Part shown: one piece after another, positions 16,273 through 25,135 of the stretch | How the letters are laid out: the number at the start of each line of letters is the position of its first letter | Position numbering within the stretch: the first letter of the stretch is position 1 | Notes under the pieces: generated by a model | What the model was told of the DNA's origin: nothing | Databases searched by the model: none | What the model saw: the letters and a program-made list of their open reading frames with translations, nothing else | DNA from: Sphingopyxis sp. Root154 | Lineage (GTDB): Bacteria; Pseudomonadota; Alphaproteobacteria; Sphingomonadales; Sphingomonadaceae | Direction of reading: 5' to 3' | Length of the DNA: 64,000 bases | NCBI RefSeq assembly: GCF_001427105.1 | Contig: NZ_LMGI01000002.1 | Location: 909,024-973,023 of the forward strand | Made by a program: the position numbers and the translations under genes

Positions 16273-18033
16273 CAGCAGAGCGGCGATCCCGCCCGCCCAC
16301 AGGCCGAGACGGATTAGCCGCGGCTTGCCCTGTTGTTCGAAGGCGTAGCGGTTGATCTGTTCGTCGGCGGTGTAGCCCGCTGGCATGTCGAGCACGCCGT
16401 TCGCCTTCGCATAGGCGCGGTAGTCGGCCATCATGGCGGCGAAGCGGGCGGGGTCGGCCGCCGCAAGATCGCGCGTTTCGCCGGGGTCGGCTTTCAGATC
16501 GTAGAGCCGCCATTTGCCGTCGCCGGTTGGCGCGAGGTTGCGCACCAGCTTGTAGTCGCCGCGGAACAGCGCCGCATTGCCCGACAATTCGTAACCGAGC
16601 GGCGCGTCGCCATGGACGCTGCCTGGCTGCCCCTTTAGCGCGGGCACGAGGCTGCGGCCCGTGACGGGCTCGACCGCTTTTCCCTGCCAGCTTCCACCGT
16701 GGTCCGGCACGCCGGCAAGCTCGGTCAGCGTCGGCAAGATGTCGGTGACGTGCGCGAGGCCGTCGCTGATGCCGCCCGCGCGGATCTCCGCATGGCCGGG
16801 CCATGTTATGATCAGCGGCACGCGCAGCCCGCCTTCGGTGGCGCTGAATTTGTACCCCGACAAGGGCGACGCCGCGGCGCTCGCCCAGCCCGGACCGATC
16901 GCGGCGAAACTGCCACGCCGGCCGATGTTCGCGGTCGCGAGGTCGTACTGCATATCGAGGTACACGCGGTTGCGCAGGCTGCCGAACGGATTGGTCGGCT
17001 CGGCGCCGTTGTCCGAGAGGAAGACGAAGATCGTGTTCTCATAATCGCCCGTGGTTTTGAGATGCGCGACGAGGCGGCCGACCTCGCGGTCCATCGCGGT
17101 CGCCATCCCGCCATAGGCCTGCATCACGCGGACCGCGGCGGCGCGCTCTTCGGCGTCGAGCTTTTTCCAGTCGGGCGTCGTCGCCATCGTCACGATCGGC
17201 GCGCCCGCGGGCACGAGGCCGAGCGCCGCCGCGCGCTTCGCCCGCGCGGTGCGGAGCGCGGTCCAGCCGTCCCTGTACATCGCCGAATAGCGCGCGATGT
17301 CGCTGTCGGGCGCCTGCACCGGGATATGGTTGGCGAGGAAGTTGATCGAGGCGAGGAAGGGTTTGCCGCTTTTGCGGTCGGCCTCGATATAGTCGATCAT
17401 CCGCTGCACGACGAAATGCGAGCTGTAATAATCCTTCGGCAAGGTCGCGGGCTTGCCATTCTCGGTCCAGGCGGCGGTATCGTACATGCCCTCGATCGGA
17501 CGCTGTTCGAAATTGTCGGCGCCGGCATCGGCGAGGCTGTAGGCGCGGTCGTAGCCGCGCGCGTGCGGCAGGCGCTTCGCATCGCTGCCGAGGTGCCATT
17601 TTCCGGTGAGATAGGTGCGGTAGCCCGCCGCCTTCAGAAGCTGCGCGATCGTCACGACGCGCAGGTTCATCACCGTGTCGTAACCGGGTTTGCCGCGATG
17701 CTGGTCGGGGATCGTCTCGGGCATGTTGCCGAGGCCATTGCGGTGGTTCATCACCCCCGTCTGGAGCATCGCGCGCGTCGGCGAGCACGACCCCGCGACG
17801 TGGAAATTCGAAAAGCGCATTCCCGCTTTTCCCAGTGCATCGATGTTCGGCGTCGCGATTTCGGAACCGAAGGAACCGACGTCGGAAAAGCCCCAGTCGT
17901 CGGCGAGCAGGATCACGATGTTGGGATGCTTTGGCGCCGATGCGGCGCGCTGCGCCTGCGCGGGCGCTATCGCGATCAGGGCGGCGATAATGATGATGGC
18001 AGCACGCCGGGACCCGCCTAAGCGACCCGGCAT
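16192..18033 (-). CDS. Sulfatase with C-terminal membrane anchor
   Basis: The 613-aa protein has a signal peptide (to about AQAQ), the sulfatase signature CSPTRAMLQTG with C83 as the formylglycine site, metal DD at 45-46 (LLADDWGFS), TGKWHLG, and FLSDNGAEPTNP as the second metal motif. The C-terminus has a hydrophobic helix followed by an Arg-rich tail, which should anchor the enzyme to the inner membrane. The last 27 codons lie opposite the end of the formylglycine-enzyme gene and encode this basic tail. A site related to the TetR palindrome lies 48 bases upstream. Substrate unknown. Confidence 0.92.
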   Translation of the reverse strand: MPGRLGGSRRAAIIIIAALIAIAPAQAQRAASAPKHPNIVILLADDWGFSDVGSFGSEIATPNIDALGKAGMRFSNFHVAGSCSPTRAMLQTGVMNHRNGLGNMPETIPDQHRGKPGYDTVMNLRVVTIAQLLKAAGYRTYLTGKWHLGSDAKRLPHARGYDRAYSLADAGADNFEQRPIEGMYDTAAWTENGKPATLPKDYYSSHFVVQRMIDYIEADRKSGKPFLASINFLANHIPVQAPDSDIARYSAMYRDGWTALRTARAKRAAALGLVPAGAPIVTMATTPDWKKLDAEERAAAVRVMQAYGGMATAMDREVGRLVAHLKTTGDYENTIFVFLSDNGAEPTNPFGSLRNRVYLDMQYDLATANIGRRGSFAAIGPGWASAAASPLSGYKFSATEGGLRVPLIITWPGHAEIRAGGISDGLAHVTDILPTLTELAGVPDHGGSWQGKAVEPVTGRSLVPALKGQPGSVHGDAPLGYELSGNAALFRGDYKLVRNLAPTGDGKWRLYDLKADPGETRDLAAADPARFAAMMADYRAYAKANGVLDMPAGYTADEQINRYAFEQQGKPRLIRLGLWAGGIAALLSVFVWSLRRRRRARRVDQAKPDMVGA

Positions 18034-18080
18034 CTAGTGGTCCTCCTGCGTACTGCCATCACTCCCACCCCCTCGGGATA

Positions 18081-18097
18081 TGGCACTTACTATGTCA
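18081..18097. promoter_or_regulatory. Second copy of the sulfatase operator
   Basis: TGGCACTTACTATGTCA aligns with the perfect palindrome at 14629 (TGACAC..GTGTCA) and shares the AT-rich flank ATATT on the same side. It lies at nearly the same distance upstream of its sulfatase start (48 against 43 bases). Confidence 0.55.
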
Positions 18098-18139
18098 ATA
18101 TATTCGCGAGTCAATGGGGGTGATGAAGGCCGCTTAACC

Positions 18140-18928
18140 TTATCGCTCGCGATAGTCGGGAGCGCGCTTTTCGAGGAAGGCGGCGAGCGCTTCGCGGTGG
18201 TCTTCGGTCGCCGAAAGGATCACCTGCTGGCGGTCCTCGATCGCCATCGCGGCGTCGAGACTCGGCGCGTCGATGTTGAGATTGAGCGCCTGTTTCGAGA
18301 GGCGCAGACCATAGGGCGAGGTCGCGAGCATCTCGTCGGCGAGCGCAAGTCCGCGGTCGAGCAATGCCTCCTCGTCTACGATCTCACTAACGAGGCCGGC
18401 GCGCAGCGCGCGCTCGGCGTCGATGAAGCGGCCGGTCAGGATCATCTCCGACGCGAGGCTGGCGCCGACGAGCCGCGGCAGGAAATAGCTCGACGCCATG
18501 TCGCATCCGCCGAGGCCGATGCGAATATAGGCGGCGTTGCAGCGGAACGACGGCGCGGCATAGCGCACGTCGGATGCGAGCAATAGCGACAGGCCGCCTC
18601 CCGCTGCGGCGCCATGGCCGAGCGCGACGATCGGCTGCGGGCAGGCGCGCATTTTGCGATAGATATTGCCGATGCGCGTCTGGGTGCGCAGCGTGCGGAG
18701 CACCGGGGTCTCGTCCGACGACCGGTCCTCCTGGATATCGAGCCCGGCACAGAAACCGCGCCCCGCGCCGCGCAGGATGACAACCCGGATATCGGGGCGC
18801 TCGGCGAGCCCGCCGAAATAGGCATTGAGTTCGTCGACCAGCGTCTCGTTCAGCGCATTGAGGCGTTCGGGGCGGTTGAGCGTCGCGATTTCGACCGCGC
18901 CGCGCGCCTCGACCAGCAGCTCGGTCAC
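18140..18928 (-). CDS. Enoyl-CoA hydratase/isomerase family protein
   Basis: The 262-aa crotonase-fold protein has the oxyanion motif FCAGLDIQE and GHGAAAGGGLSLLLASD. The block IRIGLGGCDMASSYFLPRLVG belongs to the subfamily with CD in place of the usual first catalytic Glu (PE); the second Glu is kept in SLASEM. The start GTG 18928 overlaps the SDR stop (GTGA), so the pair is coupled. It probably acts in fatty-acid, branched-chain or aromatic acyl-CoA breakdown; the exact acyl chain is unknown. Confidence 0.88.
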   Translation of the reverse strand: MTELLVEARGAVEIATLNRPERLNALNETLVDELNAYFGGLAERPDIRVVILRGAGRGFCAGLDIQEDRSSDETPVLRTLRTQTRIGNIYRKMRACPQPIVALGHGAAAGGGLSLLLASDVRYAAPSFRCNAAYIRIGLGGCDMASSYFLPRLVGASLASEMILTGRFIDAERALRAGLVSEIVDEEALLDRGLALADEMLATSPYGLRLSKQALNLNIDAPSLDAAMAIEDRQQVILSATEDHREALAAFLEKRAPDYRER

Positions 18929-19701
18929 AATGTCTGTCCGTCGTCGACGGTGATCACGCTGCCCGTGATGCCGATCGCGGCGTCGGAGCAGAGGAGCAGC
19001 AGCGGCGCGTGGAGGTCGCTCGGCGGGCGCATGCGCTGGCGCGGAAAGCTCTTCACCATCGCCGCGCCAGTATCGCTCTCGAACAGTTCGGCGGTCATTT
19101 CGGATGCGAAATAGCCGGGCTGAATCACATTGACGCTGATCCCGCGCCGCGCCCATTCGCGCGCCAGCGCTTTCCCAAGGTGGCGCACCGCCGCCTTGGT
19201 CGCGCCATAGACCGAGGTCGCGGGAAAAACCTTTTCGGCGGTGATCGAACCGATCAGGACGATGCGGCCGTGCTGTTTCTCGCGGCTGCCCGCCTTGTCG
19301 AGCCGCTTGGCGCCCTCGTTCGCGGTCAGGAAGACGCCGCGGACATTGGCCGCGAGCAGGAAATCGACGTCGGCGACCGACAGGCTCATCGCCATCTTCT
19401 CGGTCGCGACGCCGGCGTTGGCGACGATCGTGTCGACTGTGCCGAACGCCGCCTCGGCAGCATCATAGGCGGCGATGGTCGATGCCTCGTCGGTGACATC
19501 CATGCTGACGGCAATCGCCTGCCCGCCCGCGGCCTCGATCGCGGCGACCTGCTCGGCGAGCTTGTCGGCGCGGCGCGCGGCGAGCACGACCTTCGCGCCC
19601 GCCGCCGCCAGCACCTTGGCAAAGCCCGCGCCGAGACCTGAGGACGCCCCGGTCACCAGCGCCACGCGTCCCGTGAGGTCGAATTTCGGTTGCTCCGCCA
19701 T
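18925..19701 (-). CDS. Short-chain dehydrogenase/reductase
   Basis: The 258-aa classical SDR has the Rossmann motif TGASSGLGAGFAK, NAGVATE, the catalytic YGATK with Ser upstream (IGSITAEK), and a C-terminal GSVITVDDGQTL. A GGGAG lies four bases before ATG 19701; the adjacent ATG 19704 is possible. It is coupled with the hydratase downstream, suggesting a 3-hydroxyacyl-CoA or beta-oxidation-like step. A strong palindromic operator lies 40 bases upstream. Confidence 0.9.
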   Translation of the reverse strand: MAEQPKFDLTGRVALVTGASSGLGAGFAKVLAAAGAKVVLAARRADKLAEQVAAIEAAGGQAIAVSMDVTDEASTIAAYDAAEAAFGTVDTIVANAGVATEKMAMSLSVADVDFLLAANVRGVFLTANEGAKRLDKAGSREKQHGRIVLIGSITAEKVFPATSVYGATKAAVRHLGKALAREWARRGISVNVIQPGYFASEMTAELFESDTGAAMVKSFPRQRMRPPSDLHAPLLLLCSDAAIGITGSVITVDDGQTL

Positions 19702-19740
19702 CATACTCCCTTTCCTTCGTTTGCTATGCATTGACCCTGA

Positions 19741-19756
19741 TTGACGTTCACGTCAA
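19741..19756. promoter_or_regulatory. Palindromic operator upstream of SDR-hydratase pair
   Basis: TTGACGTTCACGTCAA is a perfect 7-2-7 inverted repeat. From memory it resembles sites of MerR-type LiuR regulators of branched-chain amino acid and fatty-acid breakdown genes. That would fit an SDR/enoyl-CoA hydratase operon. No such regulator gene is nearby. Confidence 0.55.
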
Positions 19757-19800
19757 CCGGATGGCCATGCTTGCCGGAAAACCGCAAGAAACCTGTTGAC

Positions 19801-19826
19801 GAACATAATTTGTTCTCCTAATGTTC
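19801..19826. promoter_or_regulatory. LexA (SOS) box candidate
   Basis: GTTC-N7-GTTC at 19812-19826 is the exact alphaproteobacterial LexA consensus. A further GAAC-N7-GTTC overlaps it at 19801-19815. No recognised SOS gene follows; the next gene on the + strand is the antiporter, 256 bases away. Confidence 0.45.
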
Positions 19827-20082
19827 TCTTGTGCACACCAAACCTCATCCCCCGTCGCGGCTGCCGAGCGCGGCGGACGGGGGGTAAAGGATATTCCTTT
19901 CGCATTCCGCATCCAGCTTTGCCCCGATGGGTGGCCCGGCCGCCAGGCTTTTGAGCTGGCACAATCTCCAGCATTGATCGCGGCGGCAAACGTCGTCACA
20001 CATGGCCTCGTCGAATTGGACGAAACAAGGGGCCTCAAGATGACAGCATCGTTCGACCTCGGCATGGACCGGACCTGAGCCG
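19827..20082. other. Intergenic stretch without a convincing gene
   Basis: This is the larger part of the 381-base gap between the SDR start and the antiporter. An open frame on the + strand ends at 20078, five bases before the antiporter, but has no good start or ribosome site and codon use unlike its neighbours. It may be leader, a decayed gene or a small unknown protein. Confidence 0.4.
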
Positions 20083-21672
20083 ATGCACGCCGTCGAAACC
20101 TTCGAACTCGTCCTCGGGCTGCTCGCGCTCGTCATCGGGCTGCACTGGCTGGCGCAGAAACTGCGCTGGCCGCCCGCGACCGCGCTGCTCGTCGGCGGCG
20201 GCGCACTCGCCTTCATCCCGGGGCTGCCGGCGATCTCGCTCGACCCCGAACTCGCGCTCGTGCTGTTCCTGCCGCCGCTGTTGATGGATGGCGCCTATTT
20301 TACCGCGCTCGGCCGGTTTCGCCGTCACCTTCCCGGCATCCTGTCGCTTGCCGTCGGCGCGGTGGTGTTCACGACGCTCGTCGTCGGCGTGGTCGTGCAT
20401 TTGATCCTCCCCGACCTGCCCTGGGCCGCCTGCTTCGCATTGGGTGCGATCGTATCGCCGCCCGATGCGGTGTCCGCGCGCGCGGTTCTGAAAGGCGTCC
20501 ATTTGCCGCGGCGGCTCGAAGCGCTGCTCGAAGGCGAAAGCCTGCTCAACGACGCAACCGGGCTGATCCTTTTCCGCTTCGCCGTCGCCGCGACGCTCAG
20601 CGGGGTGTTCCACACCGGCGAAGCGACCCAGAGCTTCGCTTTCGTCGCGATCGGCGGGGTGATCGTCGGCGCGCTGGTCGCCGCGGGCTGGATATTCCTC
20701 GCCAAGCGCCTCCAGGACCGGATGCTGATCATGCTTGTCACGATCCTGCTCTGCTGGGCCGCCTATATCGCCGGCGAAGCCGTGCATGTGTCGGGGGTCA
20801 TCGCGACCGTCACCGCAGGCCTCGCGATGGGCTGGTATCAGCATGAGATATTGTCCGCCGACGTCCGCCTCCGCGCCAATTCGGGTTGGTTCATCATGGT
20901 GTTCGTGCTCGAGGCGCTCGTCTTCATCCTGATCGGCTTTTCGCTGCGCGGCGCGATCGAACGGATCGGCGGGATCGCGGCGATGCCGCTGTCGTGGACC
21001 ATCGTGATCGCCGCCGTCGTGATCACCGTGACGATCGCGCGCTTCGTCTGGATTTTCGGATCGGAGGCTATTCTCGGAATCGCCCGCAAGACCGGACTGG
21101 AACGCGCGCGCCCGCTGGGCTGGCGGCAGGCGACGGTGCTGAGCTGGGCGGGGATGCGCGGCGTCGTGACGCTGGCCGTGCCGCTGACCCTGCCCGTCGA
21201 CATGCCCGGCCGCGACCTGATGCTGATCTGCGCTTTTGCGGTGATCTTTGTGACCGTCGTCGCGCAGGGATCGAGCCTGGGCATGCTCATCCGCGCGGTC
21301 AAACCCGTCGACACCGACCCGCCCGCCAAAATGGCGCTGCCCGCTGCCGAAGCCGCGATGGCGCGCGCGCGGTTCGCGGTCATCGAAAGGCTCGCCTATG
21401 ACGAAAATGGGACGCTGATCCATCCAATGATGCTCGAAGAACATCGCAAGCGGATGAATTTCATGGAGCGCTACGAGGCCGACGCAAGCGCCGCTATGGA
21501 CGGGCTACAGTCGCATTTCGAAGTCCTGCTCCAGGCAATCGCTGCGGGGCGCGCCGAACTGATCCGGATCCACCGCGCCGGGCTGATCGAGGATGAGGTT
21601 CTGCACGAACTCGAACGCGACCTCGACGTCGAGGAACTCGCAATGACGCTGCAGCGCGGCGAACAGACCTAG
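20083..21672 (+). CDS. CPA1-family Na+/H+ antiporter
   Basis: The 529-aa protein has about twelve membrane segments and the CPA1 blocks FLPPLLMDGAYF, GAIVSPPDAVSARAVL, LLEGESLLNDATGLILF and WAGMRGVVTLAVPLTLP, including the ND pair expected to bind the cation. A cytoplasmic C-terminal tail of about 120 residues follows. It should exchange Na+ or K+ for H+ in pH and ion homeostasis. Its TAG stop overlaps the convergent GH92 stop (CTAG). It is not obviously linked in function to either neighbour. Confidence 0.92.
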   Translation: MHAVETFELVLGLLALVIGLHWLAQKLRWPPATALLVGGGALAFIPGLPAISLDPELALVLFLPPLLMDGAYFTALGRFRRHLPGILSLAVGAVVFTTLVVGVVVHLILPDLPWAACFALGAIVSPPDAVSARAVLKGVHLPRRLEALLEGESLLNDATGLILFRFAVAATLSGVFHTGEATQSFAFVAIGGVIVGALVAAGWIFLAKRLQDRMLIMLVTILLCWAAYIAGEAVHVSGVIATVTAGLAMGWYQHEILSADVRLRANSGWFIMVFVLEALVFILIGFSLRGAIERIGGIAAMPLSWTIVIAAVVITVTIARFVWIFGSEAILGIARKTGLERARPLGWRQATVLSWAGMRGVVTLAVPLTLPVDMPGRDLMLICAFAVIFVTVVAQGSSLGMLIRAVKPVDTDPPAKMALPAAEAAMARARFAVIERLAYDENGTLIHPMMLEEHRKRMNFMERYEADASAAMDGLQSHFEVLLQAIAAGRAELIRIHRAGLIEDEVLHELERDLDVEELAMTLQRGEQT

Positions 21673-23990
21673 CGCGTCGTCGACTGCGAATAGGGCCGCG
21701 CGGCGGGAGCCTTCCCCCACGCGGTGTCGGGCTTTGCCTGCATCGTGAAGCGCAGCGTGCCGCCGGACCGGATTTCGGCGTCCGAAATCCAGCTACGCGT
21801 CAGCGGCTTGCCGTTGAGTTCGACCTTGCCGACATAGCGGTTCGCATCGGAAAGCCCCGCTGTCTCGACGATGAAGCGCTTGCCGCCGGGCAGGTTCAGC
21901 ACCGCGCGGTCGACGAAGGGCCGGCCGATCACATATTGGTTCGACCCCGGTGCGACCGGATAGAAACCGAGGCCGGTGAAGACGAGCCATGCCGACATCT
22001 GGCCGAGGTCGTCATTGCCCGACAGGCCGTCAGGGGTCGGCTTATACTGGCTGTCGACGATCTGCTTCAGCCGCTCCTGCGTCCGCCACGGCGCGCCGGC
22101 ATAGGCATAGAGATAGGCGACATGGTGGCTCGGCTCGTTGCCGTGGATATATTGGCCGATCAGCCCCGCAATGTCCTCGGCATGGCTATAGTCGAGCTTG
22201 CTATTGTCGTAATCGAACATCGCGTCGAGTTTAGTGACCGTCTTTGCGTCGCCGCCGAGGATGCGGAAAAGCGCGGCCTGATCCTGCGGGACGAACCACG
22301 AATATTGCCAGGCGTTGCCCTCGGTATAGTCCGAGCCATAGTTGATCGCGGTCGGATCGAAGGGGGTACGGAAGCTGCCGTCGGTCTTGCGCGCGCGAAG
22401 CCAGCCGGTCTTGGCGTCGAAGCTGTTTCGCCAGTAACCGGCGCGTTTGTAGAAGCGGTCGGCGATATCCTTTCGCCCCATCTTCTCGGCCATCCGCGCG
22501 ATCGTCCAGTCGTCATAGGCATATTCGACCGTCTTCGAAGCCGCCTCGGGCTCGCGGTCGATCGCGACATAGCCGAGCTTCATATAGTCGCCGAGCCCGC
22601 CATAAGGCGCGTATTCGGCGCTCGCGACCATCGCGTCCAACGCCTCGTTCGCGTCGAAATCGCCCACGCCCTTCATATAGGCATCGGCGATCACCGGGAC
22701 GGCGTGATATCCGATCATCGTCCAGGTTTCGCGCCCGTGAAACTGCCAGACGGGCAGGATGCCGTGCGGGCTGTGTTTGCGGCTGGCGACGAGCGATTTG
22801 ACGATGTCGCTGTTGGTTTCACCGGGCTGGACAAGCGTCAGCAATGGATGCTGCGCGCGGAATGTATCCCACAGCGAAAAGGTCGAGCGGAAAGTGAAAT
22901 CCTTCGCGGCGTGGACCTGATCGTCGGGACCGCGATAACGCCCGTCGACATCGCTCCACACGCTCGGCGCGAGCAGGCTGTGATAGAGCGCGGTATAGAG
23001 GTTGGTGCGCATCGGCGCGGGTGCTTCGATTTCGAGCGCGCCGAGCGCCTTGCGCCATTCGCCTTCGGTGCGCGCACGGACGGCGTCGAAACCGGCGCCT
23101 TCTGCATCGAGGTTGGCGATGGCGCCGGCCTCGTCGACCCCGGATAGCGCAACGCTCACTTCGAGTGGCGCAGTCAGCGCACCGAAATCGAGCCGTGCTT
23201 CGAGCGCCTTGCCAAGCTTTTCGGCGAGCGCATCGCTGCCGCGTCCCGGCGCCTGGAATCCCTTGTACGCGACCTTCTCGTCGCGATCGAGGAAGGCGTG
23301 GGTTTTGAGCGGCGCCGAGAAGCGCATCGCGAAATAGAGCTTGCGCCCCGGCGCCCAGCCGCGCGTCTCCCGAAAGCCGGTGAGCGTGCCGTCGGGGCGC
23401 AGATGTAGCCCCGACCAGAGAATCTTGCCCGGATAATCATAGAGCGACGAACGGAGGTCGAGCAGCAAGTGCGCGTCCTTGCCCGCCGGAAAGCTGTAGC
23501 GGTGGATGCCGACGCGCGTGCCCGCGGTGAGTTCAGCGCGGATACCGGAATCCGCAAGGGTGACGGCATAATAGCCCGGGCTCGCCGTCTCGGTCGCATG
23601 GTCGAAGCGCTGGCGATAACCCGAACCGGGTTGCTTCGGATCGCCCGGATCGAGCTTTACCTCGCCCGCCTGCGGCATGACGAGGATATCGCCGAGGTCC
23701 GAATGGCCGGCGCCCGAGAAGTGGGTGTGGCTGAACCCCTGAATCGTCGGGTCATGATAGCTGTAGCCCGCCGCATGATCGTAACAGTCGCGGATCTGGC
23801 AGGTCGCGTCGGTGTCGGGCGACAGCTGGACCATGCCGAACGGCGCGGTGGCGCCAGGGAAGGTGTGGCCTTCGGGGCCGGTGCCGATCATCGGGTCGAC
23901 GAAGCCGAGCGGATCGGGCGCCGGCTGCTCGGCGAAGGACTGAATCGGCAGGAGGGCGAGCAGCGCGGCAGCGGCGGACAGGCGTTTCAT
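21669..23990 (-). CDS. GH92 alpha-mannosidase (copy 1)
   Basis: The 773-aa protein has a signal peptide (MKRLSAAAALLALLPIQSFA) and the GH92 N-terminal block VDPMIGTGPEGHTFPGATAPFGMVQLSPDT. C-terminal catalytic blocks are YTEGNAWQYSW, IHGNEPSHHVAYLYAY and GNDDLGQMSAWLVFTGLGFYPV. GH92 enzymes are Ca2+-dependent exo-alpha-mannosidases that invert configuration; the Glu of TEG and the Asp pair of NDD are the likely catalytic residues. It is the last gene of the mannoside operon, 74 bp after a ROK sugar kinase. Linkage specificity cannot be read reliably, but it shares the HGNEPxHH motif with copy 2. Confidence 0.95.
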   Translation of the reverse strand: MKRLSAAAALLALLPIQSFAEQPAPDPLGFVDPMIGTGPEGHTFPGATAPFGMVQLSPDTDATCQIRDCYDHAAGYSYHDPTIQGFSHTHFSGAGHSDLGDILVMPQAGEVKLDPGDPKQPGSGYRQRFDHATETASPGYYAVTLADSGIRAELTAGTRVGIHRYSFPAGKDAHLLLDLRSSLYDYPGKILWSGLHLRPDGTLTGFRETRGWAPGRKLYFAMRFSAPLKTHAFLDRDEKVAYKGFQAPGRGSDALAEKLGKALEARLDFGALTAPLEVSVALSGVDEAGAIANLDAEGAGFDAVRARTEGEWRKALGALEIEAPAPMRTNLYTALYHSLLAPSVWSDVDGRYRGPDDQVHAAKDFTFRSTFSLWDTFRAQHPLLTLVQPGETNSDIVKSLVASRKHSPHGILPVWQFHGRETWTMIGYHAVPVIADAYMKGVGDFDANEALDAMVASAEYAPYGGLGDYMKLGYVAIDREPEAASKTVEYAYDDWTIARMAEKMGRKDIADRFYKRAGYWRNSFDAKTGWLRARKTDGSFRTPFDPTAINYGSDYTEGNAWQYSWFVPQDQAALFRILGGDAKTVTKLDAMFDYDNSKLDYSHAEDIAGLIGQYIHGNEPSHHVAYLYAYAGAPWRTQERLKQIVDSQYKPTPDGLSGNDDLGQMSAWLVFTGLGFYPVAPGSNQYVIGRPFVDRAVLNLPGGKRFIVETAGLSDANRYVGKVELNGKPLTRSWISDAEIRSGGTLRFTMQAKPDTAWGKAPAARPYSQSTTR

Positions 23991-24064
23991 AACCCTCTTG
24001 TGGCGCGAAGGCCTGGCGCTGTCCAATCGCGAAAGGGTCGGTATCGCCACCCCGCCTGCCTTGC

Positions 24065-24985
24065 TCATACGGGCGCGCCCACCGCGTCCATCGCCAGCGC
24101 GATCGCGCCGAGCGGCCCCGCCATCGTCCCGAGTTCGGGCGCGGTGACGTAAGCACCGTCGCCCGGTATCTGCATATAGCCCGAGAGGCTCGCTTCGAGC
24201 TTCGCGTTGATCCGCGGCAGCAATTGCGGCTGGCCGGCAAGCACGCCGCCGCCCATCGCAACGCGCATCGGCCCGGTCGTGCAGGCGAGCGAATGGACCA
24301 TCGACGCCAGCGTGTGCACCATCGGTCCCCAGACCGGATCGTCGGCCGCGACGTCCGCGAGCGGCCGCCCGCCCAGCCGCGCGTTAAGCGCGGTGCCCGA
24401 GGCGAGCCCCTCGACGCAATCGTCGTGGAAACGGCAAACGCTCGGCGTGTCGTCGCCAGCAAGACGCGGCACAAGGACATGGCCAATCTCGCTGTGGCTG
24501 AAGCCGCGCGTCGGTTTGCCGTGGACGATCAACCCGACGCCGACGCCGGTGCCAACGGTGACATAAGCGAAATCGTCGAGGCCGCGGCCGCTGCCCCAGC
24601 GGATTTCCGCGAGCGCTGCGCCATTGACGTCGGTGTCGAGCCCGATCGGAACCTGGAAGGCCGATTGCAGCGGCCCGAGCAGGTCGGCGCCTTCCCAATC
24701 GGCCTTGTTCGTCGCGCCGATCTGGCCGTAATTGGCTTTGCCGGGGTCGAGCTTGATCGGGCCGAAGGACGCAATGCCCAGACCGCAAAAACCATAAGAC
24801 CCGGCCCACTCGTCGAGCACCGCCTTGATCGCGGGCAGCGTTTCCCACGGCACGGTAGTCGCGATCGTCCGCTGGTCGCGAATGTCGCTCGGCCCTGCTG
24901 CGAGCGTGACGATGCACTTGGTGCCGCCGAGTTCGACGCCGGCGAACAGGCGCGCTTCGCCGCGCTCTGTTACGGGACCATCCAT
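24065..24985 (-). CDS. ROK-family sugar kinase (fructokinase/mannokinase type)
   Basis: The 306-aa protein has the ATP-binding GVELGGTKCIV, sugar-binding LDTDVNGAALAE, the ROK zinc site SEIGHVLV...CRFHDDCVEGLASG, and the hallmark GTGVGVGLIV. The family phosphorylates fructose, mannose or glucose at C6. In this locus the needed step is mannose to mannose-6-phosphate, which the ManA gene at 41491 would then isomerise. A ribosome site (GAAGGGG) supports ATG 24985. It has a 150-base AT-richer upstream region and may have its own promoter. Confidence 0.9.
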   Translation of the reverse strand: MDGPVTERGEARLFAGVELGGTKCIVTLAAGPSDIRDQRTIATTVPWETLPAIKAVLDEWAGSYGFCGLGIASFGPIKLDPGKANYGQIGATNKADWEGADLLGPLQSAFQVPIGLDTDVNGAALAEIRWGSGRGLDDFAYVTVGTGVGVGLIVHGKPTRGFSHSEIGHVLVPRLAGDDTPSVCRFHDDCVEGLASGTALNARLGGRPLADVAADDPVWGPMVHTLASMVHSLACTTGPMRVAMGGGVLAGQPQLLPRINAKLEASLSGYMQIPGDGAYVTAPELGTMAGPLGAIALAMDAVGAPV

Positions 24986-25135
24986 CAGCGCCACCCCTTC
25001 GCTCGATTGCCGAGGTTTCTGAAGGGTGCGGGGCCGCAGCGCAAGGCCGAACGTGGCGGGATTGGGAGAGATTTCACAACGCATTCCGTTCTTATCATTT
25101 TCTTTTCGCTACCAAAAACTTGTCGCAAATTTGCT
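24986..25135. promoter_or_regulatory. Candidate internal promoter region for the kinase
   Basis: This gap is much longer than others in the operon, and the half next to the GH92 stop is AT-rich by local standards (run around 25085-25130 with TTGCGACA on the - strand). No clear operator palindrome was found. Confidence 0.3.

Noticed and set aside
19821..20078. 85-codon open frame before the antiporter
   Set aside because: Its ATG lies inside the SOS-like box, there is no ribosome site, third-position GC is lower than in the neighbours, and no family is recognised. Kept only as a note in the intergenic entry.
20035..21444. Open frame of 469 codons opposite the Na+/H+ antiporter
   Set aside because: Composition is His/Arg/Asp-rich shadow sequence; the antiporter on the + strand has all family motifs.
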